From Candidatus Bathyarchaeota archaeon (GTDB taxonomy: Archaea > Thermoproteota > Bathyarchaeia > TCS64), in contig JADGNG010000033.1 in NCBI GenBank assembly GCA_017883585.1, forward strand, positions 1 through 32,161: a stretch of DNA of 32,161 bases, read 5' to 3'. A program made the translations under genes and the position numbers. Within the stretch, counting starts at the first letter, position 1. Each line of letters opens with the position of its first letter. The notes under the pieces were generated by a model. That model had not been told where the DNA came from. It saw only the letters and a list, made by a program, of their open reading frames with translations, and searched no databases. Below, piece after piece: positions 23,550 to 31,461 of the stretch.

Positions 23550-24122
23550 CTAGAACTCCTGTTTGAGCTCATGCTTTAGTCGGTTGACGAATTCGCCTAA
23601 ATATGCCGTCCGGTCCTGCGCCATGCGCTTCGCCTCAGCCGTGAACATAAGCCCCTCGAGCTTTAGCAGCTTCTCATGGAAGTGCGCGATGAAGTCCTCG
23701 ATGGGTCTCGCATGCTCACCGCTGTAGACAGCCGTCCTATAGACGCCGAGAGCCCCGAGTGCGTCGAGCTTGTCGGCGTCCGAGAGAATTTTCCCCTCAA
23801 GACTCACCGGGGGCTTCTTCCCGGAGAAACTGTGGGTCGAAATGGCGTTGGCGATCTTCTCGATCTCGTCGAGTGTATAGCCGTACCTTTTGAGTATGGA
23901 TTTGGCCTTCTCCGCCCCGGCCTCAGCGTGGTTCTGCTCATCTCTCGCAATGTCGTGGAGAAGCGCTGCGGGTAGGAGTATCCTCATGTCGGCGCCTTCT
24001 ATCTCGCCGATGTGCTGGCATGTGATGTATACTCTGTCCACGTGCTCATAGCCGTGTGTGCCGAAGGGTGGGGTCGAACGTTTGACTTCCCCCCTCATCC
24101 TCGCGAGGGCATCTTTAACCAC
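23550..24122 (-). CDS. HD domain phosphohydrolase
   Basis: This 190-residue protein has the metal-dependent HD phosphohydrolase signature. The first histidine is in HGYEHVDRV, the HD pair in ALLHDIARDE, further histidines in NHAEAGAEKA and ISTHSFSGKK, and the last aspartate in LSDADKLDALG. This arrangement matches the small predicted HD hydrolases (YedJ/PF01966-like), whose substrates may be nucleotides. It starts at a GTG that shares one base with the stop of the upstream OB-fold gene, so the two are an operon. Confidence 0.88.
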   Translation of the reverse strand: MVKDALARMRGEVKRSTPPFGTHGYEHVDRVYITCQHIGEIEGADMRILLPAALLHDIARDEQNHAEAGAEKAKSILKRYGYTLDEIEKIANAISTHSFSGKKPPVSLEGKILSDADKLDALGALGVYRTAVYSGEHARPIEDFIAHFHEKLLKLEGLMFTAEAKRMAQDRTAYLGEFVNRLKHELKQEF

Positions 24123-24436
24123 TATACGCTCACCTTGATTACGTTACTGTCCCTGCCGACGTTGACCTGAAGAATCCCCTTGTAGCTGGTCACGAAGCAG
24201 TCGGTGAGCTCGACCGTATCCCCGACAACGATGTCCCTGAACAGCTCAATCTTCTCGTTCCAGGCGGCGAACGAGATGGAGCTCTCCCTGTCTCCTATCT
24301 CTCCCTCAAGTATCGTGTGCTCGACGCCGGTGAAGGTCTTCACTTTACGCGCCTCGTTCTTCTTGGAGACCTTGACCTTGAAGTCAAGGTGCTCCATCCC
24401 TGGGCGGAGCTCGGATATCTTGGGGGCGGGGGTCAT
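24122..24436 (-). CDS. Single-stranded DNA-binding protein, OB fold (Sulfolobus SSB/RPA-like)
   Basis: This protein has one OB fold of 104 residues. KISELRPGMEHLDFKVKVSK, the strand TILEGEIGDRESSISFAAWN and the loop VVGDTVELTDCFVTSYKGIL align with the crenarchaeal SSB pattern, which opens with a K-x-x-D-L-K-P-G-M-like segment. The flexible acidic tail of typical SSBs is missing. The ORF track starts at 24481. ATG 24436 begins just before the conserved segment, has GGTGA upstream, and lies 25-30 bases after a TATA-like CTTTTATTAC, so I use it. It may serve as a general or accessory SSB. The coupled HD hydrolase follows. Confidence 0.85.
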   Translation of the reverse strand: MTPAPKISELRPGMEHLDFKVKVSKKNEARKVKTFTGVEHTILEGEIGDRESSISFAAWNEKIELFRDIVVGDTVELTDCFVTSYKGILQVNVGRDSNVIKVSV

Positions 24437-24481
24437 GTCGCTCGTCACCTTCGGTAGGCGTAATAAAAGAGTTGGGTTCAA

Positions 24482-24490
24482 CGCTTAAAG
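24482..24490 (+). promoter_or_regulatory. TATA box for threonine synthase
   Basis: CGCTTAAAG is centred about 28 bases before ATG 24515, consistent with a leaderless transcript. The divergent SSB gene has its own TATA-like element at about 24461-24470. Confidence 0.4.
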
Positions 24491-24514
24491 AGTGGATGAG
24501 CCCAGAGAGAGGTG

Positions 24515-25927
24515 ATGAAGCCCCGGGTGAACCTCGTCTGCACCGAGTGCGGCTATGTATTCCCAAGCGACTCGGGCAAGAATAGGTGCGAGAAATGCGG
24601 GGGCATCCTCGAGTACGTCTGGGACGAGGAGTACCTCAAGACTGTAGAGTTCACGGGGGAGTTAAAGTTCTGGAGGTACAAGCCTGTTCTCCCACCGGTG
24701 AAGAAGCCGGTCAGCCTCGGCGAGGGGGGCACCCCGCTTCAGGAGGTTCAACGGCTGGCGGAGGCCCTTGGCTTAAAAAACGTCGCCCTTAAGGACGAGA
24801 CGCGGAACCCGACGAACAGCTTCAAGGACCGTTCCGCAGCGCTCATCATATCCGATGCCTCTGGGAAGGGCTTCGGCTCACTCGTCTGCGCCACGAATGG
24901 TAACCACGGGGCATCAATCGCGGCCTACTCAGCCAAGGCGAACATCGCCTGCCACCTAATCGTCCCGAAGGCACTGGACATAGGCAAGCTGGCCCAAATG
25001 ATGGTCTACAACGCCGAGATAGTCGAGTCGGGGGAGACGATCGAGGAGTCGATCTCTAGGGCGATCACTCTCGAGGGAGAGATGGGTTGGTACCAGGCAA
25101 CGACCGAACTCAATCCCTTGTCCATCGAGGGGCTGAAGACCATCGCATACGAGATTGTTGAACAAGGTGGTGAGCCGGATTGGCTGTTCGTCGCCATGGG
25201 CAGCGGTGTCACGATCAGCTCCCTGTGGAAGGGCTTCAAGGAGCTGGAGACCATGGGGAGAATACAAAAACTTCCAAGGCTCGTAGGTATTCAGGCTAGG
25301 GGTTGCTCACCCATAGTCTCTGCCTTCGACAGCGGCGACGACACCCCGAAACCGATGGAGCATGGCGAAACGGAGGCTACGGCAATCAGGGTCTCGCGAC
25401 CCATATTCGGTGAACTCGCGCTAAAGGCGCTGAGGGAGTCCAATGGATTCGCCGTCACGGTCAGCGACGAGGACATGCTCGCTGCGGGCCGGGAGATCGC
25501 TAGGTTAGAAGGCATATTTGCTGAGCCGGCGAGCGCCGCTACTGTTGCCAGTCTCAACAGCTTAGTCAAGACCGGGAAGATCGATCGGATCGACAGGATG
25601 ATATGCCTCATAACGAGCAGCGGCTTGAAGACGGATGACATCCTCCAGAGCCTCACTAAGCGGAAGAGGTCCCCAGGTTTGGGTTCCATGCTTACAACAA
25701 AGGAGAAGATCCTGCGCCACATCTCGGGCGGCGAAACCTACGGCTACGAGGTCTGGAAGGCCGTGGGGAAAGGGATGACCATCGGCGCCGTCTACCAGCA
25801 CATAGCAGACCTCGAGGAGAAGGGCCTCATCTCGTCCAGCCTACGCGGTAAGCGCAGATACTACGAGATAACGGATAGGGGCAAGCGGACCCTCTCAGCG
25901 TTGGACGATCTGCAGGTCCTCCTCTAG
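24515..25927 (+). CDS. thrC: Threonine synthase with C-terminal PadR-like winged helix
   Basis: This 470-residue protein has an N-terminal zinc ribbon (VCTECGYVF and RCEKCGGIL, C9, C12, C25, C28). A PLP-dependent fold-type II domain follows, with the PLP lysine in RNPTNSFKDRSA (K104), CATNGNHGASIAAYSAKA, and the MGSGVTISSLWKGF phosphate loop. It makes threonine from O-phosphohomoserine. The catalytic part ends near residue 385. Residues about 389-470 then form a PadR-like winged helix: KEKILRHISGGETYGYEVWK, AVYQHIADLEEKGLISS and GKRRYYEITDRGKRTL. The reading frame is continuous across the junction. Such a fusion could sense PLP or substrate state and bind DNA. The ORF track begins at GTG 24512, one codon earlier. 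Confidence 0.9.
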   Translation: MKPRVNLVCTECGYVFPSDSGKNRCEKCGGILEYVWDEEYLKTVEFTGELKFWRYKPVLPPVKKPVSLGEGGTPLQEVQRLAEALGLKNVALKDETRNPTNSFKDRSAALIISDASGKGFGSLVCATNGNHGASIAAYSAKANIACHLIVPKALDIGKLAQMMVYNAEIVESGETIEESISRAITLEGEMGWYQATTELNPLSIEGLKTIAYEIVEQGGEPDWLFVAMGSGVTISSLWKGFKELETMGRIQKLPRLVGIQARGCSPIVSAFDSGDDTPKPMEHGETEATAIRVSRPIFGELALKALRESNGFAVTVSDEDMLAAGREIARLEGIFAEPASAATVASLNSLVKTGKIDRIDRMICLITSSGLKTDDILQSLTKRKRSPGLGSMLTTKEKILRHISGGETYGYEVWKAVGKGMTIGAVYQHIADLEEKGLISSSLRGKRRYYEITDRGKRTLSALDDLQVLL

Positions 25928-25971
25928 GCGAAGAACTATTATAGTTATAAGTATAATACTCGTAATCCAGT

Positions 25972-26715
25972 ATGAAACCTACAAACTTTTCACCAAGAAA
26001 TCTTGCCCTAATGGGGCTTTTTACAGCTTTAGTGTTTGTTGTAACCTCATCATTTTCAATATATGTGCCTGCTACTAGAGGTTTTTTTAATATCGGAGAT
26101 TCGATGGTTTTTCTTACAGCCTTACTCTTTGGTCCTTTAATAGGTGCTTTTGCTGGGGGCGTTGGATCAGCCTTAGCTGATCTTTGGCTTGGTTACCCTT
26201 ACTATGCACCTGCTACTTTTGTAATTAAAGGATTTGAGGGCTTTATAGTTGGTTGGCTTAGTAATAAGAAACCAACTTTATCTCCAATAAATTGGAAAAT
26301 CAGCACAATTACTCTGGGGGTTATTCTTGCTGGTTTATTGGGATATTTTGGCATCAATTATTACAGCGGTGAAACCGCGATTGCGTTAGGTAGTATTTCG
26401 TTTACATTAAACATACCTGCAATATTTTGGATATTACTTTCAGCACTTATTTTCATTTTCATTGCATGGTTGGGATGGAAAAACGAACCAGATACTGGTT
26501 GGACAATTATGTCAACTGTTATTGGGGGGCTTATTATGGTAACAGGCTATTATCTTTATCAGTTTTTCTTAATTGGTCCTCTCTTCCAAATACAAGTTGT
26601 AGCAATTGCAGAGTTACCAATTAATTTGGGGCAAATGATTGTTGGCATAGTAATTACTGTACCACTGTTTAAATCGGTTAAAAGATATCTACCTTTTTTA
26701 AATAATCCAAATTAA
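25972..26715 (+). CDS. ECF transporter S component, intact, AT-rich
   Basis: This 247-residue membrane protein has five or six hydrophobic segments. It matches substrate-binding S components of energy-coupling-factor vitamin transporters: FNIGDSMVFLTALLFGPLIG, AFAGGVGSALADLWLGYPYY and PATFVIKGFEGFIVGWLSNK, and C-terminal NLGQMIVGIVITVPLFKSVK. The substrate cannot be read, and no energising EcfA/T genes are nearby. Third positions are rich in A and T, unlike all neighbours, and the central loop is longer than usual. A TATA-like TTATAAGTATA lies 16-26 bases before the ATG. Composition suggests recent acquisition. Confidence 0.85.
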   Translation: MKPTNFSPRNLALMGLFTALVFVVTSSFSIYVPATRGFFNIGDSMVFLTALLFGPLIGAFAGGVGSALADLWLGYPYYAPATFVIKGFEGFIVGWLSNKKPTLSPINWKISTITLGVILAGLLGYFGINYYSGETAIALGSISFTLNIPAIFWILLSALIFIFIAWLGWKNEPDTGWTIMSTVIGGLIMVTGYYLYQFFLIGPLFQIQVVAIAELPINLGQMIVGIVITVPLFKSVKRYLPFLNNPN

Positions 26716-26833
26716 TGCGCGTCTGCATCGTAGACATTTTTAAAAAAAATAATTTAAGTCCAAAAATTCACTTCATTGTAGTTTTTCAATTCAAATTCAA
26801 CACTTTTTGTATCAGTAGTTTAAATTATCATAG
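26716..26833 (+). terminator. AT-rich spacer with hairpin terminator after the ECF gene
   Basis: GTCTGC-ATC-GTAGAC (26721-26735) forms a 6-pair hairpin followed by ATTTTTAAAAAAAATAA. The remaining spacer is strongly AT-rich up to about 26830, where GC-rich sequence resumes abruptly at the pseudogene. The composition boundary may mark the right edge of acquired DNA. Confidence 0.5.
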
Positions 26834-26843
26834 GTGAAATGGT

Positions 26844-27231
26844 TTGCTAGGTTCACGAGAGCTAGCGGCGATAGCCGTGATGGCGGTGCTCTGCTTCGTC
26901 GCCACGTATTCGATAATGATACCGATCCCAGCCACCTAGGCTACTTCAACATTGGGAACGTTTTCATCATAATATCTGGGCTCGTGTTCGGATCCATAGT
27001 CGCCGGAGGCTTTGGCCCAGCGATATCTGACCGGATAGGCGGCTACTACTTCTCCGTGCCATTCACACTCATCATCAAGGGGTGCGAGAGATTTGTGGCT
27101 GGGTACGTCGGAGGGCGACTCGCGACCGCCAAACTGAACCGGGTGATCTTGGCCTGGACCCTGAGAGCGCGCGCGCTGGAGTCGTCGGGGTGCCAATCAG
27201 CCAGGCGCTGAAGACCCGAATCAAGCTCTAA
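26844..27231 (+). pseudogene. Decayed ECF transporter S component, GC-rich
   Basis: Three reading frames together give remnants of an S component related to the intact gene upstream. Frame one, from TTG 26844 behind a GGTGA site, reads RELAAIAVMAVLCFVATYSI then MIPIPAT and a TAG at 26937. Frame two continues GYFNIGNVFIIISGLVFG through FTLIIKGCERFVAGYVGG. Frame three supplies the end, GVVGVPISQALKTRIKL and TAA. The intact gene has SSFSIYVPATRGFFNIGDS at the same place. About one base is lost near 26937-26941, and roughly 100 residues of the centre are missing. Base composition is like the host, so this is probably the original gene. Confidence 0.8.
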
Positions 27232-27237
27232 ATATAC
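27229..27237 (+). promoter_or_regulatory. TATA box for rio2
   Basis: TAAATATAC overlaps the last codon of the ECF pseudogene and is centred 24 bases before the rio2 GTG, so the rio2 transcript is probably leaderless. Confidence 0.5.
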
Positions 27238-27256
27238 GGCCCCCATCCTTCTATCC

Positions 27257-28138
27257 GTGTCTTCCGCCGAGAAAGCAGCGTCCCTTCTAACCAAGCTCGA
27301 TCCACGCGAGTTCAGGATACTCCAGAGCATAGAGCTCGGGATGGCCAAGTACGAGTTCGTCCCGGTGGAGACCATCGAGAAGTACTCCGGCTTGGGTCTA
27401 GACGAGGTGAAGCACTGGCTCGGCGAGCTCGACCATAAGGATCTTGTCTGGAGGCAGTCCGAGGGCTACGTGGGTTACATCCTCAACTACAACAGCTACG
27501 ATCTCCTCGCCCTGAACGCCCTCGTGAGGGGGGAGATAATCGACGCCCTTGGGATGCCACTCGGCATGGGGAAGGAGGCCGACGTACTGGAAGCCCTTAC
27601 CCCCGCCGGTGAAGGTGTGGCCGTGAAGTTCCACAGGCTAGGGCGGGTCAGCTTCAGAGATACTCGAAGGAAGAGGGAGTACCTCGCAGGGAGGCACCAC
27701 GTCTCCTGGCTCTACCAGTCGAGGCTCGCCGCGGAGAAGGAAAACATCGCCCTCACCCTCGCCTTCCACGCGGGGGTCTCCGTCCCCAAGCCCATCTACC
27801 AGAACAGGCACACGGTAGTGATGCAGCGTATCGAGGGGCACCAGCTCGGCGATGTCCCGAGCCTCGACAACCCCGAGGGCTACATGGATGAGATACTCGT
27901 CGACGTCCGCAAGGCGTACAAGGCGGGGATAATCCACGCCGATCTTAGCGAGTTCAATGTAATTGTCTCCAACGAGGGCGTTGTCTACATAATCGACTGG
28001 CCACAGTACATTTCCTCGAACCACCCGAACGCAGGGGAGATACTAGAGAGGGACGTGAAGAACATCCTCACCTTCTTCCACCGAAAATTCAGGGTTGAAA
28101 GAAGCCTAGAGGACGCGCTTCGGGCCATTAAGACCTGA
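27257..28138 (+). CDS. rio2: RIO2 family protein kinase/ATPase
   Basis: This 293-residue protein has an N-terminal winged helix (residues 14-75, FRILQSIELGMAKYEFVPVE) followed by a RIO kinase domain, the defining RIO2 architecture. The phosphate loop GMGKEADV, the ATP lysine in AVKFHRLG (K124), the catalytic loop HADLSEFNV (D229, N234) and the metal-binding IDWPQ (D247) are all intact. Archaeal and eukaryotic Rio2 act in late maturation of the small ribosomal subunit. The GTG start with a TATA box 24 bases upstream indicates a leaderless mRNA. It ends 11 bases inside the convergent acd gene. Confidence 0.94.
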   Translation: MSSAEKAASLLTKLDPREFRILQSIELGMAKYEFVPVETIEKYSGLGLDEVKHWLGELDHKDLVWRQSEGYVGYILNYNSYDLLALNALVRGEIIDALGMPLGMGKEADVLEALTPAGEGVAVKFHRLGRVSFRDTRRKREYLAGRHHVSWLYQSRLAAEKENIALTLAFHAGVSVPKPIYQNRHTVVMQRIEGHQLGDVPSLDNPEGYMDEILVDVRKAYKAGIIHADLSEFNVIVSNEGVVYIIDWPQYISSNHPNAGEILERDVKNILTFFHRKFRVERSLEDALRAIKT

Positions 28139-30194
28139 GGGCTATCTTCACGTCAAGCGCCTGACAACCCCCACCCTCCCCATAGACGAGTATGGGGTTT
28201 ATGTCCATCTCGGCGACCTCAGGGTAGGTGGTGACGAACTGACTGATGCGGAGGATCATCTCCTCCAGCGCCGCGATGTCCGCCGGTGGCTCGCCCCTTA
28301 TCCCCTTGAGGAGGGTGTAGGACTTTGTCTCTTTCACGATGCCCTCCGCGTCCCTCGCGTTGAGTGGCGCGATCCTGAAGGCGACGTCCTTTAGGAAGTT
28401 GACGTAGATACCGCCTAGACCGAACATGACCATGGGGCCGAACTGTGGGTCCCTGCTCATTCCGACGATCATCTCCCTCCCCCTCGGCACCATCTTGTCC
28501 ACGGAGACTCCGTATATCTTCGCCTCCGGGTGGGCCTTCCGGCTCTTCGCCATTATGTCGGCGAAGGCCTGGTGAACCTCCTCGGGACTCGTGATGTTGA
28601 GTACGACTCCCCCTATGTCGGTCTTGTGGAGGATGTCCGGCGAAACTATCTTCATGACCACCGGGTAGCCCATCTCCATGGCATACTCCACGGCGTCCTC
28701 GGGCTTCTCAGCCAGCTTGCTGGGGGGGGCGGCTATGCCGTATGCGCGGGCTACCTCCGCCGCCTCCGTCGGCAGCAGAACCTTCCTACAGTCGGCCCTC
28801 ACAGCCTTGAATATGGAGTCAACTTTCTTCTTGTCGACTGTATAGTTGGTGGGCTTCTGCTCGGGCGTCTTGAGATATCGCGAGTAGCGGTAGATGGCGT
28901 CTGCAGTCTTGATGGCTTTCTCAGGGAAGTCGAAGCAGGGTATCCCCTTATCCTTCAGGTACTTCGAAGCGCCCTCCACCTGATCGCCGCCCATGAAGAC
29001 CGCGAGCATCGTCTTTTCCGGGTGCTTCTCGTTGAGCCGAACCATCGCGTCGGCGGTCGCCATGCTGTCAGTCATCGCCTGCGGTGTGAGGAGGACGACG
29101 ACTAGGTTTATGCCCTGGTCCCAGAGAGCCTCCTCTATGGCGAAGGCGTACCTGTCGGCGCCGGCGTCCCCTAGGACGTCGATCGGGTTGCCCGTCGATG
29201 CCGCGGCGGGGAGACCCTTCTTGAGCTTCTCCTTCGTCTCCCCTTTCACCTCGGCCATCTTGACACCGAGGCGCTCCACGAGGTCAGTCGCAAGTATGCC
29301 CGGCCCGCCCGCGTTAGTGACTATTGCTATACCCTCATCCTTCGGCAATGGCTGCTCCATGAACGCGATCGCGTAGTTGAAGAGGTCCTCCATCGTGTCC
29401 GCGAGGATGACCCCCGATTTCTCGAAAGCCTTCTGGTAGGCGAGGAAGCTGCCGACGAGTGCACCAGTGTGGCTGCCCGCTGCCTTCGCACCAGCTGAGC
29501 TCGTGCCGCCCTTGACGACGATGATCGGTTTACACTTCGTGACCTGACTAGCGATCTCGATGAACTTGCTACCCCTTTCAATCGATTCTAGGTAGAGAAG
29601 TATGACTTTAACGTCAGGGTCCTCAGCCATGGCCTCTATGAAGTCGACCTCGTCGAGGTCGGCCTTGTTGCCGAGGCTGATGAAGCTGTGGAACCCTATG
29701 TCCTTCTTTAGGATCCAGTCGAGGATTGCGGTACCGAGGGCGCCACTTTGGCTGATGAACCCGATTCCACCCTTCTTTGGCAGGGCGGCGGCGAAGCTTA
29801 GGTCGATCGGCGCCCACGTGTTTATTGCCCCGAGGCAGTTGGGGCCCTGAATCCTCAATCCGTACTTCTTGGCGATGGCCGCGACCTGCAACTCGAGCTC
29901 CGCGCCTTCCTTGCCCGTCTCCTTGAAGCCGGCGGAGATGATGATCATGGACTTTACACCCTTCTCCCCGCACTCCTCGACGACGGGTGGGATGAGCTTC
30001 GCGGGGATGGCAACGACGGCTAGATCGACGTTGTCCTGTATCTCCTTGACCGAGGTGTACGCCTTGAGGCCCAGTATCTGGCCTCCCTGCGGGTTTATCG
30101 GGTATATCTTACCCTGGTAACCGCTCTTGAGCATGTTCCTGACGAGGATGTAGCCGACCTTGTTTGGCGTCGCCGAAGCACCGATTATCGCCAC
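28128..30194 (-). CDS. Acetate/acyl-CoA ligase (ADP-forming), fused alpha-beta subunits
   Basis: This is an ADP-forming acyl-CoA synthetase of 688 residues, with CoA-binding, ligase and ATP-grasp domains in one chain. It converts acetyl-CoA (or other acyl-CoA) plus ADP and phosphate to acid and ATP, the usual archaeal energy-conserving step. Visible parts are AIIGASATPNKVGYILVRNM, QGPNCLGAINTWAPID, the phosphohistidine-type segment GSHTGALVGSFLAY, and the C-terminal ATP-grasp stretch MGYPVVMKIVSPDILHKTDI. The in-frame codons before the GTG also read LESIFRPSSV, the family's usual N-terminus, but the only start available there would be CTG at 30221. Substrate range cannot be told. Confidence 0.92.
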   Translation of the reverse strand: MAIIGASATPNKVGYILVRNMLKSGYQGKIYPINPQGGQILGLKAYTSVKEIQDNVDLAVVAIPAKLIPPVVEECGEKGVKSMIIISAGFKETGKEGAELELQVAAIAKKYGLRIQGPNCLGAINTWAPIDLSFAAALPKKGGIGFISQSGALGTAILDWILKKDIGFHSFISLGNKADLDEVDFIEAMAEDPDVKVILLYLESIERGSKFIEIASQVTKCKPIIVVKGGTSSAGAKAAGSHTGALVGSFLAYQKAFEKSGVILADTMEDLFNYAIAFMEQPLPKDEGIAIVTNAGGPGILATDLVERLGVKMAEVKGETKEKLKKGLPAAASTGNPIDVLGDAGADRYAFAIEEALWDQGINLVVVLLTPQAMTDSMATADAMVRLNEKHPEKTMLAVFMGGDQVEGASKYLKDKGIPCFDFPEKAIKTADAIYRYSRYLKTPEQKPTNYTVDKKKVDSIFKAVRADCRKVLLPTEAAEVARAYGIAAPPSKLAEKPEDAVEYAMEMGYPVVMKIVSPDILHKTDIGGVVLNITSPEEVHQAFADIMAKSRKAHPEAKIYGVSVDKMVPRGREMIVGMSRDPQFGPMVMFGLGGIYVNFLKDVAFRIAPLNARDAEGIVKETKSYTLLKGIRGEPPADIAALEEMILRISQFVTTYPEVAEMDINPILVYGEGGGCQALDVKIALRS

Positions 30195-30240
30195 CGATGA
30201 GGGTCTGAAGATGGATTCCAGCTTTACCGTCGCGTATCAC

Positions 30241-30250
30241 CTATCTTTTA
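30241..30250 (-). promoter_or_regulatory. TATA-like element for the acyl-CoA synthetase gene
   Basis: The minus strand reads TAAAAGATAG. A transcript starting about 25 bases downstream would begin near 30221, exactly at the in-frame CTG that would restore the conserved N-terminus. Confidence 0.4.
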
Positions 30251-30414
30251 CGAAGGCGTTTCAACTCATACGGCCCTACCAATAAAAACGTTGACTATAG
30301 ACGATACACGTTCTGGGTCAATCATCATGGCCGGAGGCGGTTTATTCGGGGGCCATTTAGGTTTCCGGGGAGGATTCAGCCAGAAACTAGTTAAACGAAA
30401 ATGGTATTTACTCT

Positions 30415-31461
30415 ATGATCTCCGTGTCGGCTAAGCCCAAGGTGTTTGGTCATCTCCTCTTGGAGGTTATCCGCTCGAATCGCTGCGTGGCCTGTGGCTC
30501 ATGTGCCTCCATCTGCCCGGTCGACGCGATCAGCCTAATCGACGGCATACCGAAGCTGAGCGGGAAATGTACCGCCTGTGGATCTTGTTATCTGAGTTGC
30601 CCCCGTGTGGAATACGATTTCGCCGGGTTGGAGGAGGGAACCCTCGGGAGAAGGAGGAATCCCGGGGAGGCAGTGAACGGGATCATATTGGGGGCTTACG
30701 CCGTGCGGTCTCTGAGGACTGATGTCTTGGAGCACGCACAGGATGGGGGCGCCGTGACCTCCGTCCTCTTGAGCCTACTCAACAAGAATAGTGGGGCGAT
30801 TATGGCCGGGCGAGATAAGAAGAAGGGTTGGTTCCCGATACCGGTTCTCGCCAGGGACGAGAAGACGATAATAGGGTGCGCAGGCACGAAATACACGTCC
30901 ACCACTATGCTCCTCGCCCTGAAGGAGGCCGAGGGGGGGGACCTCGATAGTGTCTCGTTCGTGGGTACGCCCTGCCAAATCCACGCCCTGAGGCGGCGCC
31001 AGCAGCAGAAGAAGGACAACACGCTCGCAGTTGGGCTGTTCTGCATGGAGACCTTCGACTACGATAGACTGATGGCATACCTGATGGAGCAAGGCGTCGA
31101 TCCAGGGAAGGTGAGTAAGTTCGAGATCAGGAGCGGGAAATTCATTGCCCGTATGGGGGTGGATGCACCATTCGAGGTCAAGATTAGGAGGCTGAAGGAG
31201 CTGTCCCGCCCCTGTTGCAGGGTCTGTCAGGACTATACCTCGGAGCTCGCGGACCTATCCATGGGGAACATCGGCTCACCGGAGGGGTGGTCCACGGTCC
31301 TCGTCAGGTCGGAGAAGGGGAGGGCTGCCCTAAATGCAGCCGAGAAGGCGGGATTGGTGGAAGTGAAATCCCTGAGCGATTATCCTCCGGGGATGAGCCT
31401 GGTGGACAAGCTCGCGGATATGAAGAAGAGGGAGAACCGCGGGAAGCCGCTAGATCAGTAG
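30415..31461 (+). CDS. Coenzyme F420 hydrogenase/dehydrogenase beta-subunit family Fe-S flavoprotein
   Basis: This 348-residue protein has two 4Fe-4S ferredoxin motifs near the N-terminus (CVACGSCASICP and CTACGSCYLSCP). The FrhB/FpoF-type domain follows: QDGGAVTSVLLSLL, GTKYTSTTMLLALKEA, SFVGTPCQIHALRR, GLFCMETFDYDRLM, and a last cysteine set in RPCCRVCQDYTSELADLSMG. Relatives oxidise reduced F420 with FAD and pass electrons to ferredoxin-like partners or, in other groups, reduce sulfite or glutamate synthase partners. No partner gene is adjacent, so its electron acceptor is unknown. A TATA-like AGTTAAAC lies about 22 bases before the ATG. Confidence 0.88.
   Translation: MISVSAKPKVFGHLLLEVIRSNRCVACGSCASICPVDAISLIDGIPKLSGKCTACGSCYLSCPRVEYDFAGLEEGTLGRRRNPGEAVNGIILGAYAVRSLRTDVLEHAQDGGAVTSVLLSLLNKNSGAIMAGRDKKKGWFPIPVLARDEKTIIGCAGTKYTSTTMLLALKEAEGGDLDSVSFVGTPCQIHALRRRQQQKKDNTLAVGLFCMETFDYDRLMAYLMEQGVDPGKVSKFEIRSGKFIARMGVDAPFEVKIRRLKELSRPCCRVCQDYTSELADLSMGNIGSPEGWSTVLVRSEKGRAALNAAEKAGLVEVKSLSDYPPGMSLVDKLADMKKRENRGKPLDQ

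Noticed and set aside
28530-29105. 191-residue plus-strand ORF inside the acyl-CoA synthetase
   Set aside because: It is an antisense shadow of a clearly conserved ATP-grasp coding region, caused by GC-rich codon use.
30327-30434. 35-residue glycine-rich ORF starting MAGGGLFGGHLGFRGG
   Set aside because: It overlaps the promoter and first codons of the F420-family gene and has no ribosome site. Low complexity explains its length.
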